Positions 1-11,695 of a DNA stretch of 64,000 nt are shown here, piece after piece (the stretch's first letter is position 1; each line of letters opens with the position of its first letter). The notes under the pieces were generated by a model, which worked only from the letters and a program-made list of their open reading frames with translations, searched no databases and was not told the DNA's origin. Source of the DNA: Marinicella meishanensis (lineage in GTDB: Bacteria; Pseudomonadota; Gammaproteobacteria; Xanthomonadales; Marinicellaceae); NCBI RefSeq assembly GCF_019931145.1, contig NZ_JAIOUV010000006.1, positions 62,001 to 126,000 of the forward strand, given 5' to 3'. The position numbers were made by a program, and so were the translations under genes.

Positions 1-825
1 CATTTGGAATTGGTCGTGGTTACCCAATAAACCGCCACCGGGCAGGGGGTTGAAATTGATCGGAATGAATTTGGCGCGGTGATCATAAGACCAACGCTGG
101 CCATTGAAGTCAGGCACCAAGTCTGTCAAATCAGTGCTGTGTTCAGCCAGGTTCAGCATGGCCGCCGTGGCTTGCTGCGGTGCGTGCTGGTGATCAGGTC
201 CAGCGGTGGCCGGCAAGGTGGTGCCGGTGGACTGGAATGTGTGGCCAGGATGCGCATAGGGACGGCTTGGAAACTGGTTGGTTGGGTTGTTTACCCGGTG
301 GGGCAGCGGCTTGGCTTTGGCCACCGGGATTTCTTGTCTGACTTGTTCAATGAATGTTGCAAAGTCGATCACTTTGCGGTTGACCTGGATGATTTCACCC
401 AAACCACCCACCACTGAATTGCGGTTGTGACCAGCGCTGAACTTGCCTTGATACAAGCCCGTCACTGGACTGAACAACGGTTTGCTGTGGCTTTCCAGCA
501 TCAACAAAACCTCTTCGGCCACCGCAAATTCTGGCACATCGCTCAATGATTGACCTTCTTCAGGCAATTGCCCGCCGGCGAAAGTCAACTCCAAGGTGTC
601 TTTGGTAAAGTCTCCAAACATGACTTCATCTACGGCGAATTCGTAGTCGGTCACGATCAGGTTGCCGCGATCGTTCCACCGCGCTTGTTTGCTTAAGACT
701 TGTCCGACAAAGATCATCTCTGACCGTTGAATGACTTCTTCTCGGTCCATTTCCACCACCGCAGCCTGGCCTGGAAAGACCCATGTGCTGAAGGTGATCA
801 TCAACAATAATTTCAAATGTTTCAT
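1..825 (-). CDS. Secreted protein of unknown function (3' end outside window)
   Basis: Reading the minus strand from the ATG at 825 gives an uninterrupted frame of 275 codons that runs off the left edge, so the C-terminus is missing. The start is preceded by AGAGAACAGC, an acceptable ribosome binding site. Residues 1-21 form a signal peptide (MKHLKLLLMITFSTWVFPGQA), followed by a mostly beta region with VVEMDREEVIQRSEMIFVGQ near residue 22 and a later Pro/His-rich stretch around residues 180-225. I recognise no catalytic motif. The beta-rich N-terminal part resembles leader domains that I recall next to secreted metalloproteases in related bacteria, but that is only an impression. Probably exported; function unknown. 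Confidence 0.8.
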   Translation of the reverse strand, partial: MKHLKLLLMITFSTWVFPGQAAVVEMDREEVIQRSEMIFVGQVLSKQARWNDRGNLIVTDYEFAVDEVMFGDFTKDTLELTFAGGQLPEEGQSLSDVPEFAVAEEVLLMLESHSKPLFSPVTGLYQGKFSAGHNRNSVVGGLGEIIQVNRKVIDFATFIEQVRQEIPVAKAKPLPHRVNNPTNQFPSRPYAHPGHTFQSTGTTLPATAGPDHQHAPQQATAAMLNLAEHSTDLTDLVPDFNGQRWSYDHRAKFIPINFNPLPGGGLLGNHDQFQM

Positions 826-1094
826 GCTGTTCTCTGGTTGTTGTTCATGGCCAAGGTCTTCTCTGAATTGGTTTTTACGCCGCTTGATGTCAGCGCCTTG
901 TGCTTCATGATGCGACAATTGAACGGTGACAGCGCCGGCTTTTTTGCGTGCATTCCGGAAATCAGGCCTGGTTCACAATTTGCCGCAAAAACCGTTAAGT
1001 TTGCCGACAGATTACCGCGAATTGCTGGGGGGGAGGGGCCCTGCGGCCGCTTTGGGCTGCAGGGTGCTGGCTGTTGAAGCCTGACAGTAAACCG

Positions 1095-2456
1095 TCAGGG
1101 TTTGGGCAAAGGGGTGGCTTGGTTATTTTGTAAGCGGGTGATCAGTTTGCGGCAAGCTTGGCTGTGGTTGGCGTATTTGGGGAATTCATCCAAGGCTTGG
1201 GCCAACAGCTGCAAGGCAGCGATCAAATGTTCAAAATCTGGATGTTTTTTGTGAATGCCATGCAACAACTTGATGGTCAGGGCTGGGTTGTTGTGGGCGG
1301 CGCAGGCTTGGGCAATGACCCATTTCAATCCAGGTTCAGAGACTTGGAAGTCCGGCATTTTTAACCACAACCTTTTGAATTGGCGGCTGATCAGGTCTTC
1401 CCGGCCTGAGCGTTTTAACAGTTGGCAGTATGGGGGCAGGAAAAGGGCCAATTCCGGGGCGTTGCCGGTGGCCAGTAACAATTCAAAATGCCGGTGATTC
1501 AAGTCCAGGTCAGCGTTGTTGAGCTTGACTTGTTCGGCACTCAGTTCAGTGGCCTTTTTGAACTGGGCGGTTTTGATCAAAGCACTGAGTTTGGCTCGGG
1601 CAATGGCGCCATCACCCCGCCGTTTGTTGTTGTCACCCTGCAACCGCGCACTGTAACCCAATGCCTGTTGGTACTGAAATACCATGTAGCCCAACAAATG
1701 ATGCAGCACGATCAGATAATAGAATGTCACGGCATACAACAGCACCGTGCCGATGCTGGATGGTATCCAAAAAACCCATTGATACAACACAGCCATCGAA
1801 CCCAACATGATCATGATGAAACCCAGAATCAACCCATAGGGCAAGCCCACCGATTTGATCAATGCTAAAATATTCGTTGGATTCAAAGCATCGATCATGT
1901 CATCTGAAATGGCATAATTGATGATGATGGCTGGGAAAGACAACGTCACCAGCAGCGCCACCACGCCGCCCATGGCTGGACCTAAAAAAGTGTTGGCCAG
2001 ATTGGTGACCAGGCCGGTGACAAACAGCATGATGATCAACACCAGCATCTTGGACAAGCCCCCTTCATAGGCCTCGGTGATGTCCGGTGGGCTCATGTGA
2101 CCATCGGCGGTGTGGCTCAAACAACTCAAGCTGTATTTGAACGCCGAGCCAAACAAGGCCAGATAAAACAGCCAGGCCAAGGGCAAGTACAAGGCAAAGG
2201 AACACAGCACCGACAGGACCAAGATGAAAATCATTGACTGTTGGGCCAAAGGGTAGCGAAAGCTCTGAGGCAAACGCCGCCAAAACGGCTCTATGTGACC
2301 AGGACCAATGGATTCCAGTTCCCGACCACAGCCGAAGCAGCGCACCACCGGGTTGCGGCGCGAATCATCGACACAACGGTCACAGGCGTGGGTTTGGCAC
2401 GCAGCACAGTGGTAAGTGCCTACGGCCAAGGGGTGGTAATGACAATGTTGAACCAT
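1095..2456 (-). CDS. B-box-type zinc-finger integral membrane protein with helical C-terminal repeats
   Basis: 453 residues. The N-terminus has four metal-binding pairs: C5/H8, C17/C20, C25/C28 and C40/C43, a B-box or zinc-ribbon arrangement. Several hydrophobic segments follow between about residues 65 and 260, then a soluble helical region (about 285-440) that looks TPR-like. The start codon shares one base with the stop of the upstream rhomboid gene (TGATG), so the two are almost certainly translationally coupled and co-transcribed. The C-terminal helical part resembles that of the rhomboid protein next door. A small inverted repeat (CCTGAC/GTCAGG) spans the stop codon. The role is not known; an adaptor or partner of the rhomboid protease in the inner membrane is my inference. 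Confidence 0.85.
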   Translation of the reverse strand: MVQHCHYHPLAVGTYHCAACQTHACDRCVDDSRRNPVVRCFGCGRELESIGPGHIEPFWRRLPQSFRYPLAQQSMIFILVLSVLCSFALYLPLAWLFYLALFGSAFKYSLSCLSHTADGHMSPPDITEAYEGGLSKMLVLIIMLFVTGLVTNLANTFLGPAMGGVVALLVTLSFPAIIINYAISDDMIDALNPTNILALIKSVGLPYGLILGFIMIMLGSMAVLYQWVFWIPSSIGTVLLYAVTFYYLIVLHHLLGYMVFQYQQALGYSARLQGDNNKRRGDGAIARAKLSALIKTAQFKKATELSAEQVKLNNADLDLNHRHFELLLATGNAPELALFLPPYCQLLKRSGREDLISRQFKRLWLKMPDFQVSEPGLKWVIAQACAAHNNPALTIKLLHGIHKKHPDFEHLIAALQLLAQALDEFPKYANHSQACRKLITRLQNNQATPLPKP

Positions 2457-3877
2457 CAGCTTAACTCCTGGGCGATTTGCTTATAACGTTCACTCTCGAC
2501 CCGGTTTTCTAGTTTTTGGTAAGCAAAGGCAATTTTCTTGGCCAACAAATGCAAGGTGGGATGGCGGGGCTCTGCCTGGTACATGTGTTGAAAGAGTTTG
2601 ATGGCGTGGTCGATGTGTTCGGCGTTGGCCATGAAATTCCAGGCCAGTTTGTATTGTGTGTCCGGATCCATGGCCTGAGCCGCAGCTGGCAAGGATTGCC
2701 ATATATCCTCAATTTGGCGCATGTCCCTGAGGCTCGGGTTGGGGCGCATGATCAGGTATTGTAATTGTTGCTTGGCTTGGTCCGGATCTATGACTTGCAA
2801 CAATTTGTATTTCATCACCAACAAATCAAAACTGGCTCCAAAGTTTTTCAAGTGCAGGTTGATGGCTTGCAGCGCGCTGCTTAATTGCAATTTTTCCATG
2901 TGACGGTAAACCCCGTCCAGGCTGACTTGTGCTGGTGAGGCCGATTGGTCTTCTTCAATGTACTGTTGATTCAACATGTCGGGTTTCATCCACAGCGTCA
3001 AACCCATCAACAAAGCACCGGTGGCAAAACCACCCACGTGGGCCATGAATGCCACATTGGAATCTGGCTGGTTCCACAAGGCATACAGTTCTTTACCGAT
3101 GTAGAAGGGCAGGATGAACAAAGCCGGGGCCCGGAAATAACCCACGAACACAAATAACCAATAAAAGAACTCAATTTTTTTCAAGCGGAAGATGCCCAAA
3201 TACATGGCCATCACCCCAGAAACCGCCCCCGATGCGCCGACCATGGGCACCGAACTGTTCAGGTCCATCCAAGCCTGCGCCAAGCCGGCCCCCACACCGG
3301 TCATCAGATAAAACAACAAGAAGTTGCGATGTCCCAGCGCGGCTTCTACCGCAAAGCCGCAAACGATCAGAAAGAACATGTTGCCCACCAAGTGCATGGT
3401 GCTGCCATGTAAAAACTGATGGGTGATCAGGTTGGTGAGCTTGAGGTCATTGGCAACCAGGCCATACTCACGATAACTCACCCCGTACAACAGTTGGTGG
3501 ATGTGCTCCCGTTGAAACTGCCAGTATTGGCGGTATTCGAGATCAAAATACTCAGTGGCATGGCCCTTGAGGTGTTCGTAAAACGCCTCGTCCACCAACA
3601 CCAAGGAAGCGGTGATGTAGCGATTGGGTTGGTGTTCCAATTCTTGCAGGAGTTCCAGTTCCTCAATGGCTTGGTTTTGTCTCAGGTAGTCTTTGTAGTG
3701 AGGCAACTCCTGTTCATACAAACCGTCATTGACGTAGATGCGAATGGCTTCTTCCCATTGTTCACTGTCACCGGTTTGGTAGGCGTAAAACACCATCACA
3801 TTGATGATGACAATGGCAAACAGGACGATGGGCGCGTTGTTCCAGTCAAAACGCTTCTCTGTGGGAACAATGATCAT
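2456..3877 (-). CDS. Rhomboid-family intramembrane serine protease with C-terminal helical repeats
   Basis: 473 residues. Rhomboid proteases cut substrate proteins within or near the membrane using a Ser-His dyad. Here GASGAVSG places the nucleophile at S216, HVGGF gives the second catalytic residue at H280, and HGSTMHLVGN supplies the conserved H162 and N166. A large insert (about residues 35-145) separates the first membrane helix from the core, and residues 315-473 form a soluble helical tail resembling TPRs. AAGGAATCCGAA before the ATG at 3877 is a good ribosome binding site. It is first in a two-gene operon with the B-box membrane protein. All catalytic residues are present, so activity is expected; the substrate is unknown. 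Confidence 0.93.
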   Translation of the reverse strand: MIIVPTEKRFDWNNAPIVLFAIVIINVMVFYAYQTGDSEQWEEAIRIYVNDGLYEQELPHYKDYLRQNQAIEELELLQELEHQPNRYITASLVLVDEAFYEHLKGHATEYFDLEYRQYWQFQREHIHQLLYGVSYREYGLVANDLKLTNLITHQFLHGSTMHLVGNMFFLIVCGFAVEAALGHRNFLLFYLMTGVGAGLAQAWMDLNSSVPMVGASGAVSGVMAMYLGIFRLKKIEFFYWLFVFVGYFRAPALFILPFYIGKELYALWNQPDSNVAFMAHVGGFATGALLMGLTLWMKPDMLNQQYIEEDQSASPAQVSLDGVYRHMEKLQLSSALQAINLHLKNFGASFDLLVMKYKLLQVIDPDQAKQQLQYLIMRPNPSLRDMRQIEDIWQSLPAAAQAMDPDTQYKLAWNFMANAEHIDHAIKLFQHMYQAEPRHPTLHLLAKKIAFAYQKLENRVESERYKQIAQELS

Positions 3878-4134
3878 TTCGGATTCCTTTCGAAAGTGTG
3901 TGGTAGGCCATTGTACCTGAGCGCGGGTTCAGTGACAAATGACCCCAATGATGTCGCCTGTTGAGGCGGCCTCGAAGGGCATCATGTGTGATGTGTTGCT
4001 GCCGCTTCCTGCCGTCAAGAACGCTGGCTGATTAACGTGTCCTGAAATTGATAAATGAGTGCCTTTGATTATCACTTTTTGCGAGGGGTGGACCGTATCA
4101 TGGTTGCTTTCAACATGCTTTTTACAGGACTCTT

Positions 4135-5724
4135 ATGACCAATCAAAATAACAATCAAATGACCAGACGAATAAACTCTGAACCACACCCAAATGCGGGC
4201 GTAACCGGTTGGCACATGATGCACATCGGGATGTTCATGGTGATCGCCTGGTTGCTGGCGTCAGCCGCCAAGGCGGATTATGCTTTGAACCTCTCGGCCT
4301 TGTTGAACACCGGTGGCCTGGCTCAGGCGGTGGCGATCGGTGATGTCAACGGCGATGGTTTGCTTGATGTGGTGCTGGTCAACAACGGTTATGGCGGCCC
4401 CCACAGCAACCATGTGCAAATCTATTTGGGTCACTCGTTGGACGGGTTGTCCGCACCCATCACTTTGGCCTACAGTGAGCACCTCAGCGGTGAGCGTGGT
4501 CTGGTGTTGCTCAATGTCGATGATGACGATGCCTTGGAGGTCGTAATTGGACACCACCGCCAATTGGCGGTCATCAATCAAGACCGCAGCGATGGCTTTG
4601 TCTTGACCCAATTATCAACCGATCACCCCAATCACTTGTTGGCCGCCATGGACATCAATTTGGACGGGCGCCAAGACTTGGTGGCTGTGGCCACAATCGG
4701 ATCATACAAACCAGCGGTGTTTTATGATGTGTTGACTTGGTCCACCATCACCACCCTGGATGTGTCAGGCCAGGGTGGGCGGTTTGAGTTGGCGGTCGAG
4801 GATGTCAATGACGACGGACTGGCCGATTTGTTGTTGGCCAACAAAGGTTCCAGCACATTTGCGGATTTGAGTGTATGGCTGCATGATGGCCAAGTCGGCT
4901 TGCAACCGGTTCAAACCCACAATCTTGGTTATCAGCATGAGCTGGTCAGTGGCTTGGCCACGGGTGATTTCACCGGCGATGAACGGCCCGATGTGCTGTT
5001 GACCCAGGATTTGGGTGCAGAGGCGGCGCTGTTTCAACAAGATGCATTTGGCGACTTATTTTTGTCCAACCGGATTCCTCAACATCCCAATGCCGAGTTG
5101 GCAGAAGCCGACGACTTGAATCATGATGGTTTGTCAGACCTGGTGTTGTTGCACAATTCCTCGGTTCATTCTGCAGCTGGCTTGGGGGTCATGTTGCAAG
5201 ATGAATCGGGTCTGGTCGCTGCCCAGTGGTTTCCATTGCCAGGGCCATTGGTCTACGATTTACAGGCGGTGGCTTTGGGCGACCTCAATCACGATGGTTG
5301 TGGTGATGTGGTGCTGGCCGACCACAACCAAGGGTTGATCGTGTTTCACGGCAGTGGCTGCACAACCGGTGCGGACCTGTCCATCGCGATCAGCCAGCGG
5401 GATCAGCAATGGTTGGTGTCTGGTCAGCACCTGGCAGGTGTGCCGGTCAACAAAGCCTGGGTCGATGTGGTCATCGAGTTGCCGTACTTGATTCGCATTG
5501 AAGCCGAAGGCTGCCGCCTGCGCAGCAATGGCCGAAATCGAATTCATGGGCGCTGTGCGGTGGGTGACATGAGCCCTGGCACAGGCAAGCATTGGTTGTT
5601 CAAAGCCGATGGCTCGCAAGCCATTCAGGTGCTGCCGCCGGTTACCTTCACCGCCACCATCGGCAGTCAAATCAGTGACCCCAACCCGCTCAACAACACA
5701 GCCACAGTCCAATCAGCTCGGTGA
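4135..5724 (+). CDS. Secreted seven-repeat FG-GAP/VCBS beta-propeller protein with DUF11-like tail
   Basis: 529 residues. An unusually long N-terminus precedes the hydrophobic signal segment MMHIGMFMVIAWLLASAAKA, with likely cleavage after AKA at residue 48. Seven calcium-binding-type FG-GAP motifs follow (DVNGDGLLD, NVDDDDALE, DINLDGRQD, DVNDDGLAD, DFTGDERPD, DLNHDGLSD, DLNHDGCGD), enough for a complete seven-bladed propeller over residues 55-420. The last 110 residues end in NPLNNTATV, the typical close of DUF11/CARDB-like beta-sandwich domains. Such proteins are exported and bind ligands or surfaces; no enzyme motif is visible. It is a single gene, convergent with the LRR gene. An upstream start is excluded by the frame; a start nearer the signal segment is possible. 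Confidence 0.88.
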   Translation: MTNQNNNQMTRRINSEPHPNAGVTGWHMMHIGMFMVIAWLLASAAKADYALNLSALLNTGGLAQAVAIGDVNGDGLLDVVLVNNGYGGPHSNHVQIYLGHSLDGLSAPITLAYSEHLSGERGLVLLNVDDDDALEVVIGHHRQLAVINQDRSDGFVLTQLSTDHPNHLLAAMDINLDGRQDLVAVATIGSYKPAVFYDVLTWSTITTLDVSGQGGRFELAVEDVNDDGLADLLLANKGSSTFADLSVWLHDGQVGLQPVQTHNLGYQHELVSGLATGDFTGDERPDVLLTQDLGAEAALFQQDAFGDLFLSNRIPQHPNAELAEADDLNHDGLSDLVLLHNSSVHSAAGLGVMLQDESGLVAAQWFPLPGPLVYDLQAVALGDLNHDGCGDVVLADHNQGLIVFHGSGCTTGADLSIAISQRDQQWLVSGQHLAGVPVNKAWVDVVIELPYLIRIEAEGCRLRSNGRNRIHGRCAVGDMSPGTGKHWLFKADGSQAIQVLPPVTFTATIGSQISDPNPLNNTATVQSAR

Positions 5725-5758
5725 CTGGTTGAGCTGGGCGGGCTGACACCGTTGACAT

Positions 5759-5790
5759 CGGCACCCATGGATTCGCTTTCGTGGGTGTCG
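5759..5790. terminator. Weak stem-loop between convergent genes
   Basis: CGGCACCCA pairs with TGGGTGTCG across a short loop between the convergent FG-GAP and LRR genes. There is no T-run on either side, so its role as a terminator is only suggested by position. Confidence 0.3.
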
Positions 5791-5862
5791 GTTGTGGCCT
5801 GAAGCAGCAGACAACTGTCGGTGCTGTTTGGCCGATGCCCAGGTGTTGGGCGTGTTGTGGTC

Positions 5863-7638
5863 TCAGTCGCTGCAGGCCAAATCTGCCAGGGCAGTGAGTC
5901 GTTGTAATTCCATTTGACCGGCGGTGAAGCCACTGATGGCGTCGTCTGGTTGCCATGAAAAATCGGCTGCGTTGCAACCATTCAACGTCAAACTGCCGGA
6001 GCCCCAAAAAGTTTGCACCAAGTCATCGGTGTCAAAGGCCGGTGGGAACATGGCGCCTGAATAGATGAAAAATTCCACGTTGATGGTGTCACCCTCAATG
6101 GCTCCTGAGCCAATCAGCCAAATGGGGTTGCCATTCTGGTCATAGACATACCAATAAATCAAACCCACGCCACTGGGCAACACTTCAACTGCCAAGCCAT
6201 GACCACTTTCCTGGGCATTGAACCAAGAGCCACTGTGGCTGCCATCCAAGGCCCGATTGCCGGAGTCACCAGCACCAGCAGTGATGCGTGACAGCTGTTC
6301 CAAATTGAGCGCACCTGGACTCAACTCGCTGCCCTGTTTGGGCACCCAATGGTAACTCAAGGTGTTGTCACTGGTGATGGTGATGTTGAGGCTACCCCAA
6401 TAGGTGGTGTTCACATCACTGGAGTCAAAATCCGGTGGAAACATGGCGCCACTTGATTCAAACATGTCCACTTGGATGCTGTGACCATCATAGGGGCCGG
6501 TACCCACCAGCCACAACTGGTTGCCGGCGTCATCATACACATACCAGTACACCACGGCGCTGTCAGCGGAGAGAATTTGTACCACCAAGCCATGCCCACT
6601 TTGGTCGGCATTGAACCAGGATCCTGAGTGCACTGAACTCATGGGATGACTGAGCTGGGTGGACCGGTCACCGGCCAAATCGGTGGCTGGGCTGACGATG
6701 CGATTTTTGTTCAGGGTGTGTGGATTGGTGTAAGAGGTCAAACGGAAATGGTGTTCGGTGTCGGCAGGTAAGCCAGTCACCGTGTGAGACAACTGACCTT
6801 TGCTGAGGGTGTCATGGACCAAGCTGAACGGCCCATTGGCCGTTGCTCCCAACCAAATTTGGTAACCGCCCAATTCGCCATATTCAACCGAATCCCAGGC
6901 CAATTCAACGCTGGTCTCGGTGCTGCTTTCGATGCGGAAGTCGGTTGGGGCCTGGGTTTGGGTGTTGAGAGATGGGCAATCCACAAACACGCCATTGTTG
7001 AAGCAGCTGGTGCGGAACAAAAAGTCAAACAAGGCGGTGTCGGTGGCATACAAACCGTTGTGTTCGTATAAAAAGATCACCAATTGTTCCAAATTGATCA
7101 AGGAAGTGGGTAGTTCACCAGTCAATTGATTGGAGGTCAGCACCAGGATGTTCAAGCCCGCAATTTGGCTGATGGCAGTGGGTATGTTGCCACTCAGTTG
7201 GTTGTTGTATAAATAAAGTGCACGCAACAAGCCCAGGTTGCCGATGGAATCAGGAATGCGACCTGAGATTTGGGTGTCATGCAAAAAGATGTTGAACAAG
7301 TTGCTCAGGTTTCCAATCTCATCGGGAATGGTCCCCCGCAATGGATTCTCGCCCATGGCCAGCAAGGTCAAGTCGGTCAGCTCGCCAATGGCCGGAGGAA
7401 TTTCGCCCGACAAGTTGTTGCCACTCAGCCGCAGTTCGACCAATTTGTTGTTGGAACAAATCAAGCCAAACCATTGGTCATCGCAAGGGTCGCCATTGAG
7501 CCAGTTGAGGTTTTCGTGCCATTGATCACCTTGGGTGCTTTCATACAAAGTCACCAAGGCATCGCGTTGGTTTTGTGGAATGGCCGCCTGGGCCAAGCCA
7601 GTGGCGAATGCCAGGAGCAATATGCCTGAAATTTTCAT
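5863..7638 (-). CDS. Secreted plant-type LRR protein with FN3 domain and duplicated C-terminal domain
   Basis: 591 residues, signal peptide MKISGILLLAFATGLAQA. Residues 20-75 match the LRR N-terminal cap (QRDALVTLYESTQGDQW, then NWLNGDPCDDQWFGLIC), followed by four to five 24-residue leucine-rich repeats of the plant type (LxxNxLSGxIPxxIGxL). An FN3 domain spans about residues 230-315. Two copies of a roughly 105-residue module follow, each starting HSGSWFNA-SGHG, containing YWYVYD-GN-LW or IWL and ending SGAMFPP-FD. GGAGGGTTTTC gives a strong ribosome binding site. The architecture suggests binding of proteins or glycans outside the cell; no enzymatic motif is seen. The duplicated module is probably a beta-sandwich I cannot name. 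Confidence 0.9.
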   Translation of the reverse strand: MKISGILLLAFATGLAQAAIPQNQRDALVTLYESTQGDQWHENLNWLNGDPCDDQWFGLICSNNKLVELRLSGNNLSGEIPPAIGELTDLTLLAMGENPLRGTIPDEIGNLSNLFNIFLHDTQISGRIPDSIGNLGLLRALYLYNNQLSGNIPTAISQIAGLNILVLTSNQLTGELPTSLINLEQLVIFLYEHNGLYATDTALFDFLFRTSCFNNGVFVDCPSLNTQTQAPTDFRIESSTETSVELAWDSVEYGELGGYQIWLGATANGPFSLVHDTLSKGQLSHTVTGLPADTEHHFRLTSYTNPHTLNKNRIVSPATDLAGDRSTQLSHPMSSVHSGSWFNADQSGHGLVVQILSADSAVVYWYVYDDAGNQLWLVGTGPYDGHSIQVDMFESSGAMFPPDFDSSDVNTTYWGSLNITITSDNTLSYHWVPKQGSELSPGALNLEQLSRITAGAGDSGNRALDGSHSGSWFNAQESGHGLAVEVLPSGVGLIYWYVYDQNGNPIWLIGSGAIEGDTINVEFFIYSGAMFPPAFDTDDLVQTFWGSGSLTLNGCNAADFSWQPDDAISGFTAGQMELQRLTALADLACSD

Positions 7639-7732
7639 GAAAACCCTCCGTTTGTGAATTTATGCTGACGGCAGATTATAACAATAAGCCGGTGCCCAGT
7701 GTAGGGTGTGTACGCCGACATCTTTGACACCC

Positions 7733-7765
7733 ACAAAAAAAGCCAGCATTGCTGCTGGCTTTTGG
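7733..7765 (-). terminator. Intrinsic terminator of katG
   Basis: On the minus strand AAAAGCCAGCA and TGCTGGCTTTT form a perfect stem followed by a run of T, just after the katG stop codon. This is a textbook Rho-independent terminator. Confidence 0.88.
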
Positions 7766-7786
7766 TCAAAACGTGGGTAAGGAAGG

Positions 7787-9985
<2,199 letters not shown>

Positions 9986-10208
9986 CTAACATTGAAATCA
10001 TGTCATTGATGTGAAACCCTGCCTGTAACCGATTTCGCACCCATGAGTCCAATGGCTGTCATCATTGAAAACATGATAATACCGGACACATCAATTTGTA
10101 AAATAGAATAAATGGGTTGATGTATTCGAAAAAACAGAATGAGAGTTGAGCCGGCTTTGCGGCTTGATTGAGCCACCAATGACCGGCTTGATTGGGCGTG
10201 GAGCCGGG

Positions 10209-10234
10209 CAGGGCCTGCCGCTGGGCAGGCCCTG
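10209..10234. terminator. Strong hairpin after the metallohydrolase gene
   Basis: A perfect 11-bp GC-rich stem (CAGGGCCTGCC and its complement) with a four-base loop sits seven bases beyond the stop of the minus-strand hydrolase gene. No T-run follows, so it may stall or protect the mRNA rather than terminate by itself. The rest of the 294-bp spacer up to katG shows nothing I can name. Confidence 0.5.
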
Positions 10235-10240
10235 ATTGAG

Positions 10241-11695
10241 TCAGTCTTGCTGGGTCAATGCTTGGCCCATTTGTACCGCTTGTTTGAGCTCTTCAAGGGT
10301 GGATACCCGTGGGCTGTGGGCTGAAACGATTTTCTGGGCTTTGATGCCAAGGCGCTTCAATGCCGCGGCAAAATCTTGTGTGGCTTGATTGGCCGGTTGG
10401 ATGTTGTTGGGTGAACGCAAGCCGAAATGATCGGCTTCAAACAGCAGGCCAGCATCCGGTAAATAAGCCACCAATAAATGGCTGCTGTGATCTGTGGGCC
10501 CGACATCGATGACTTGCAGCTCGCGTTTTGGGCCTTTGAACACGCGCTTCTTGTCAACGGTTTCAAGCTGGGCATCTGCCACCGAGATGGCATTTTGAAT
10601 CACCGCTTCGTGGGCTTTGGCTGAGATCACAGTGATGCCCGACTCGGCGTACACTTGGGCCCCCAAGATGTGGTCACTGTGGTGATGGGTCATCACCCCA
10701 AAGCGAATGGGTTTGTCGGCATCAACCTCGCGGAGTAAGCGCATGCGATCGGCCAAGCCTGCGGTGCCGCCGACCGCAATGAAGTGATCACCCATGTCGA
10801 CAAACATGGCGTAGGTGCCATTGCCACCAATGAGGTAAACCCCATCGGCAATGGTTTGACGTTGCAGTGGATCGGGTTGCAGTGGATCAACGATGCGCAG
10901 GCCCTCAGGGCGCTGTAACTGCGCATCGATCGGTTGGTTGACGGTGGTATTCACATTGTGTCGAACCATGTTCTTGTCTTCATTGATGAACAGTTCGAAT
11001 TTGCGGTTAAATGGGATGCCATCAATGGTTTGGTAGTCATGAAAACGATAACCGACCAAGCCGAAGCCGACGAAAAACCGTTCACTTTGATGCAACAAGT
11101 GCGTTTCTTGATCAAAGTACAAACTGATGGCCGGTCCCACTTCCATCACCAAGCTCAACACATCATGCGGGCGACCATTTAAATCAACTTGACCCAAGTA
11201 ATGCGAGGCAAAAGACCGTTCCATCAATTGTTTCACCAACAAAGCTGGGGTGACCCGAATAAACGGCCCTGCAGTGTTGAGAAAATTCGGTTCGGCGATG
11301 GGCGTGGCGGTTTGGGCACGCCAATTGAGCTGATGGCTTTGGTCGCCATTGATGATGGTGCCGTTGTGAAAGTTTTGCGTGATGCCTTGATTTTGGGTGG
11401 CAAACTGCTGCTGACTCAAATCAATGGCGGTGCTGCCTTTTTGTTGGTTCTCATCCCAAGGCGGGCCTGGGTTTTTGCTTTGATTCACCGCAAATGTGGT
11501 GGTTTCAAAGTCAATTTTAACTTGGTTCAGGTTGGTCATGCGGTCCCTGCCACCATAGGCGGTCAAGACCTGCTCCAAAACCTCATTGACGCGGTTGGTG
11601 CTGGTCATGGTCAGGTTGTCAGTTTGGGCTGACAACACCCATGAACTGGTGGTCAAACAAAGCAATGAACTCCATTTGATGAGTTGTGATTTCAT
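10241..11695 (-). CDS. Exported metallo-beta-lactamase-fold hydrolase
   Basis: 484 residues with a signal peptide (about residues 1-23, ending VLSAQ). The N-terminal 250 residues form a beta-rich region of the lipoprotein-carrier type. The C-terminal half is a metallo-beta-lactamase domain: HHHSDH near residue 335 is the HxHxDH zinc motif, further ligands are H in TDHSSHLL, D in FEADHFG and H in VSAHSPRV. All metal ligands are therefore present. GGAGATACGC before the ATG is a good ribosome binding site. Periplasmic members of this superfamily include quinoprotein-associated hydrolases and many of unknown substrate. There is nothing to suggest beta-lactam resistance. It is a single gene, divergent from tspO. 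Confidence 0.88.
   Translation of the reverse strand: MKSQLIKWSSLLCLTTSSWVLSAQTDNLTMTSTNRVNEVLEQVLTAYGGRDRMTNLNQVKIDFETTTFAVNQSKNPGPPWDENQQKGSTAIDLSQQQFATQNQGITQNFHNGTIINGDQSHQLNWRAQTATPIAEPNFLNTAGPFIRVTPALLVKQLMERSFASHYLGQVDLNGRPHDVLSLVMEVGPAISLYFDQETHLLHQSERFFVGFGLVGYRFHDYQTIDGIPFNRKFELFINEDKNMVRHNVNTTVNQPIDAQLQRPEGLRIVDPLQPDPLQRQTIADGVYLIGGNGTYAMFVDMGDHFIAVGGTAGLADRMRLLREVDADKPIRFGVMTHHHSDHILGAQVYAESGITVISAKAHEAVIQNAISVADAQLETVDKKRVFKGPKRELQVIDVGPTDHSSHLLVAYLPDAGLLFEADHFGLRSPNNIQPANQATQDFAAALKRLGIKAQKIVSAHSPRVSTLEELKQAVQMGQALTQQD

Noticed and set aside
817-1077. Plus-strand ORF of 86 codons in the spacer
   Set aside because: Overlaps the start of the left-edge secreted protein gene, has no ribosome binding site and contains the G-run and GC hairpin near 1030-1064, typical of non-coding sequence.
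3419-3964. Plus-strand frame of 181 codons
   Set aside because: Antisense to the rhomboid gene, which has all catalytic residues; no ribosome binding site and composition of a shadow frame.
10241-11695. Possible beta-lactamase resistance gene
   Set aside because: The fold and zinc ligands are those of the metallo-beta-lactamase superfamily, but the large N-terminal domain and overall sequence do not resemble true class B beta-lactamases.
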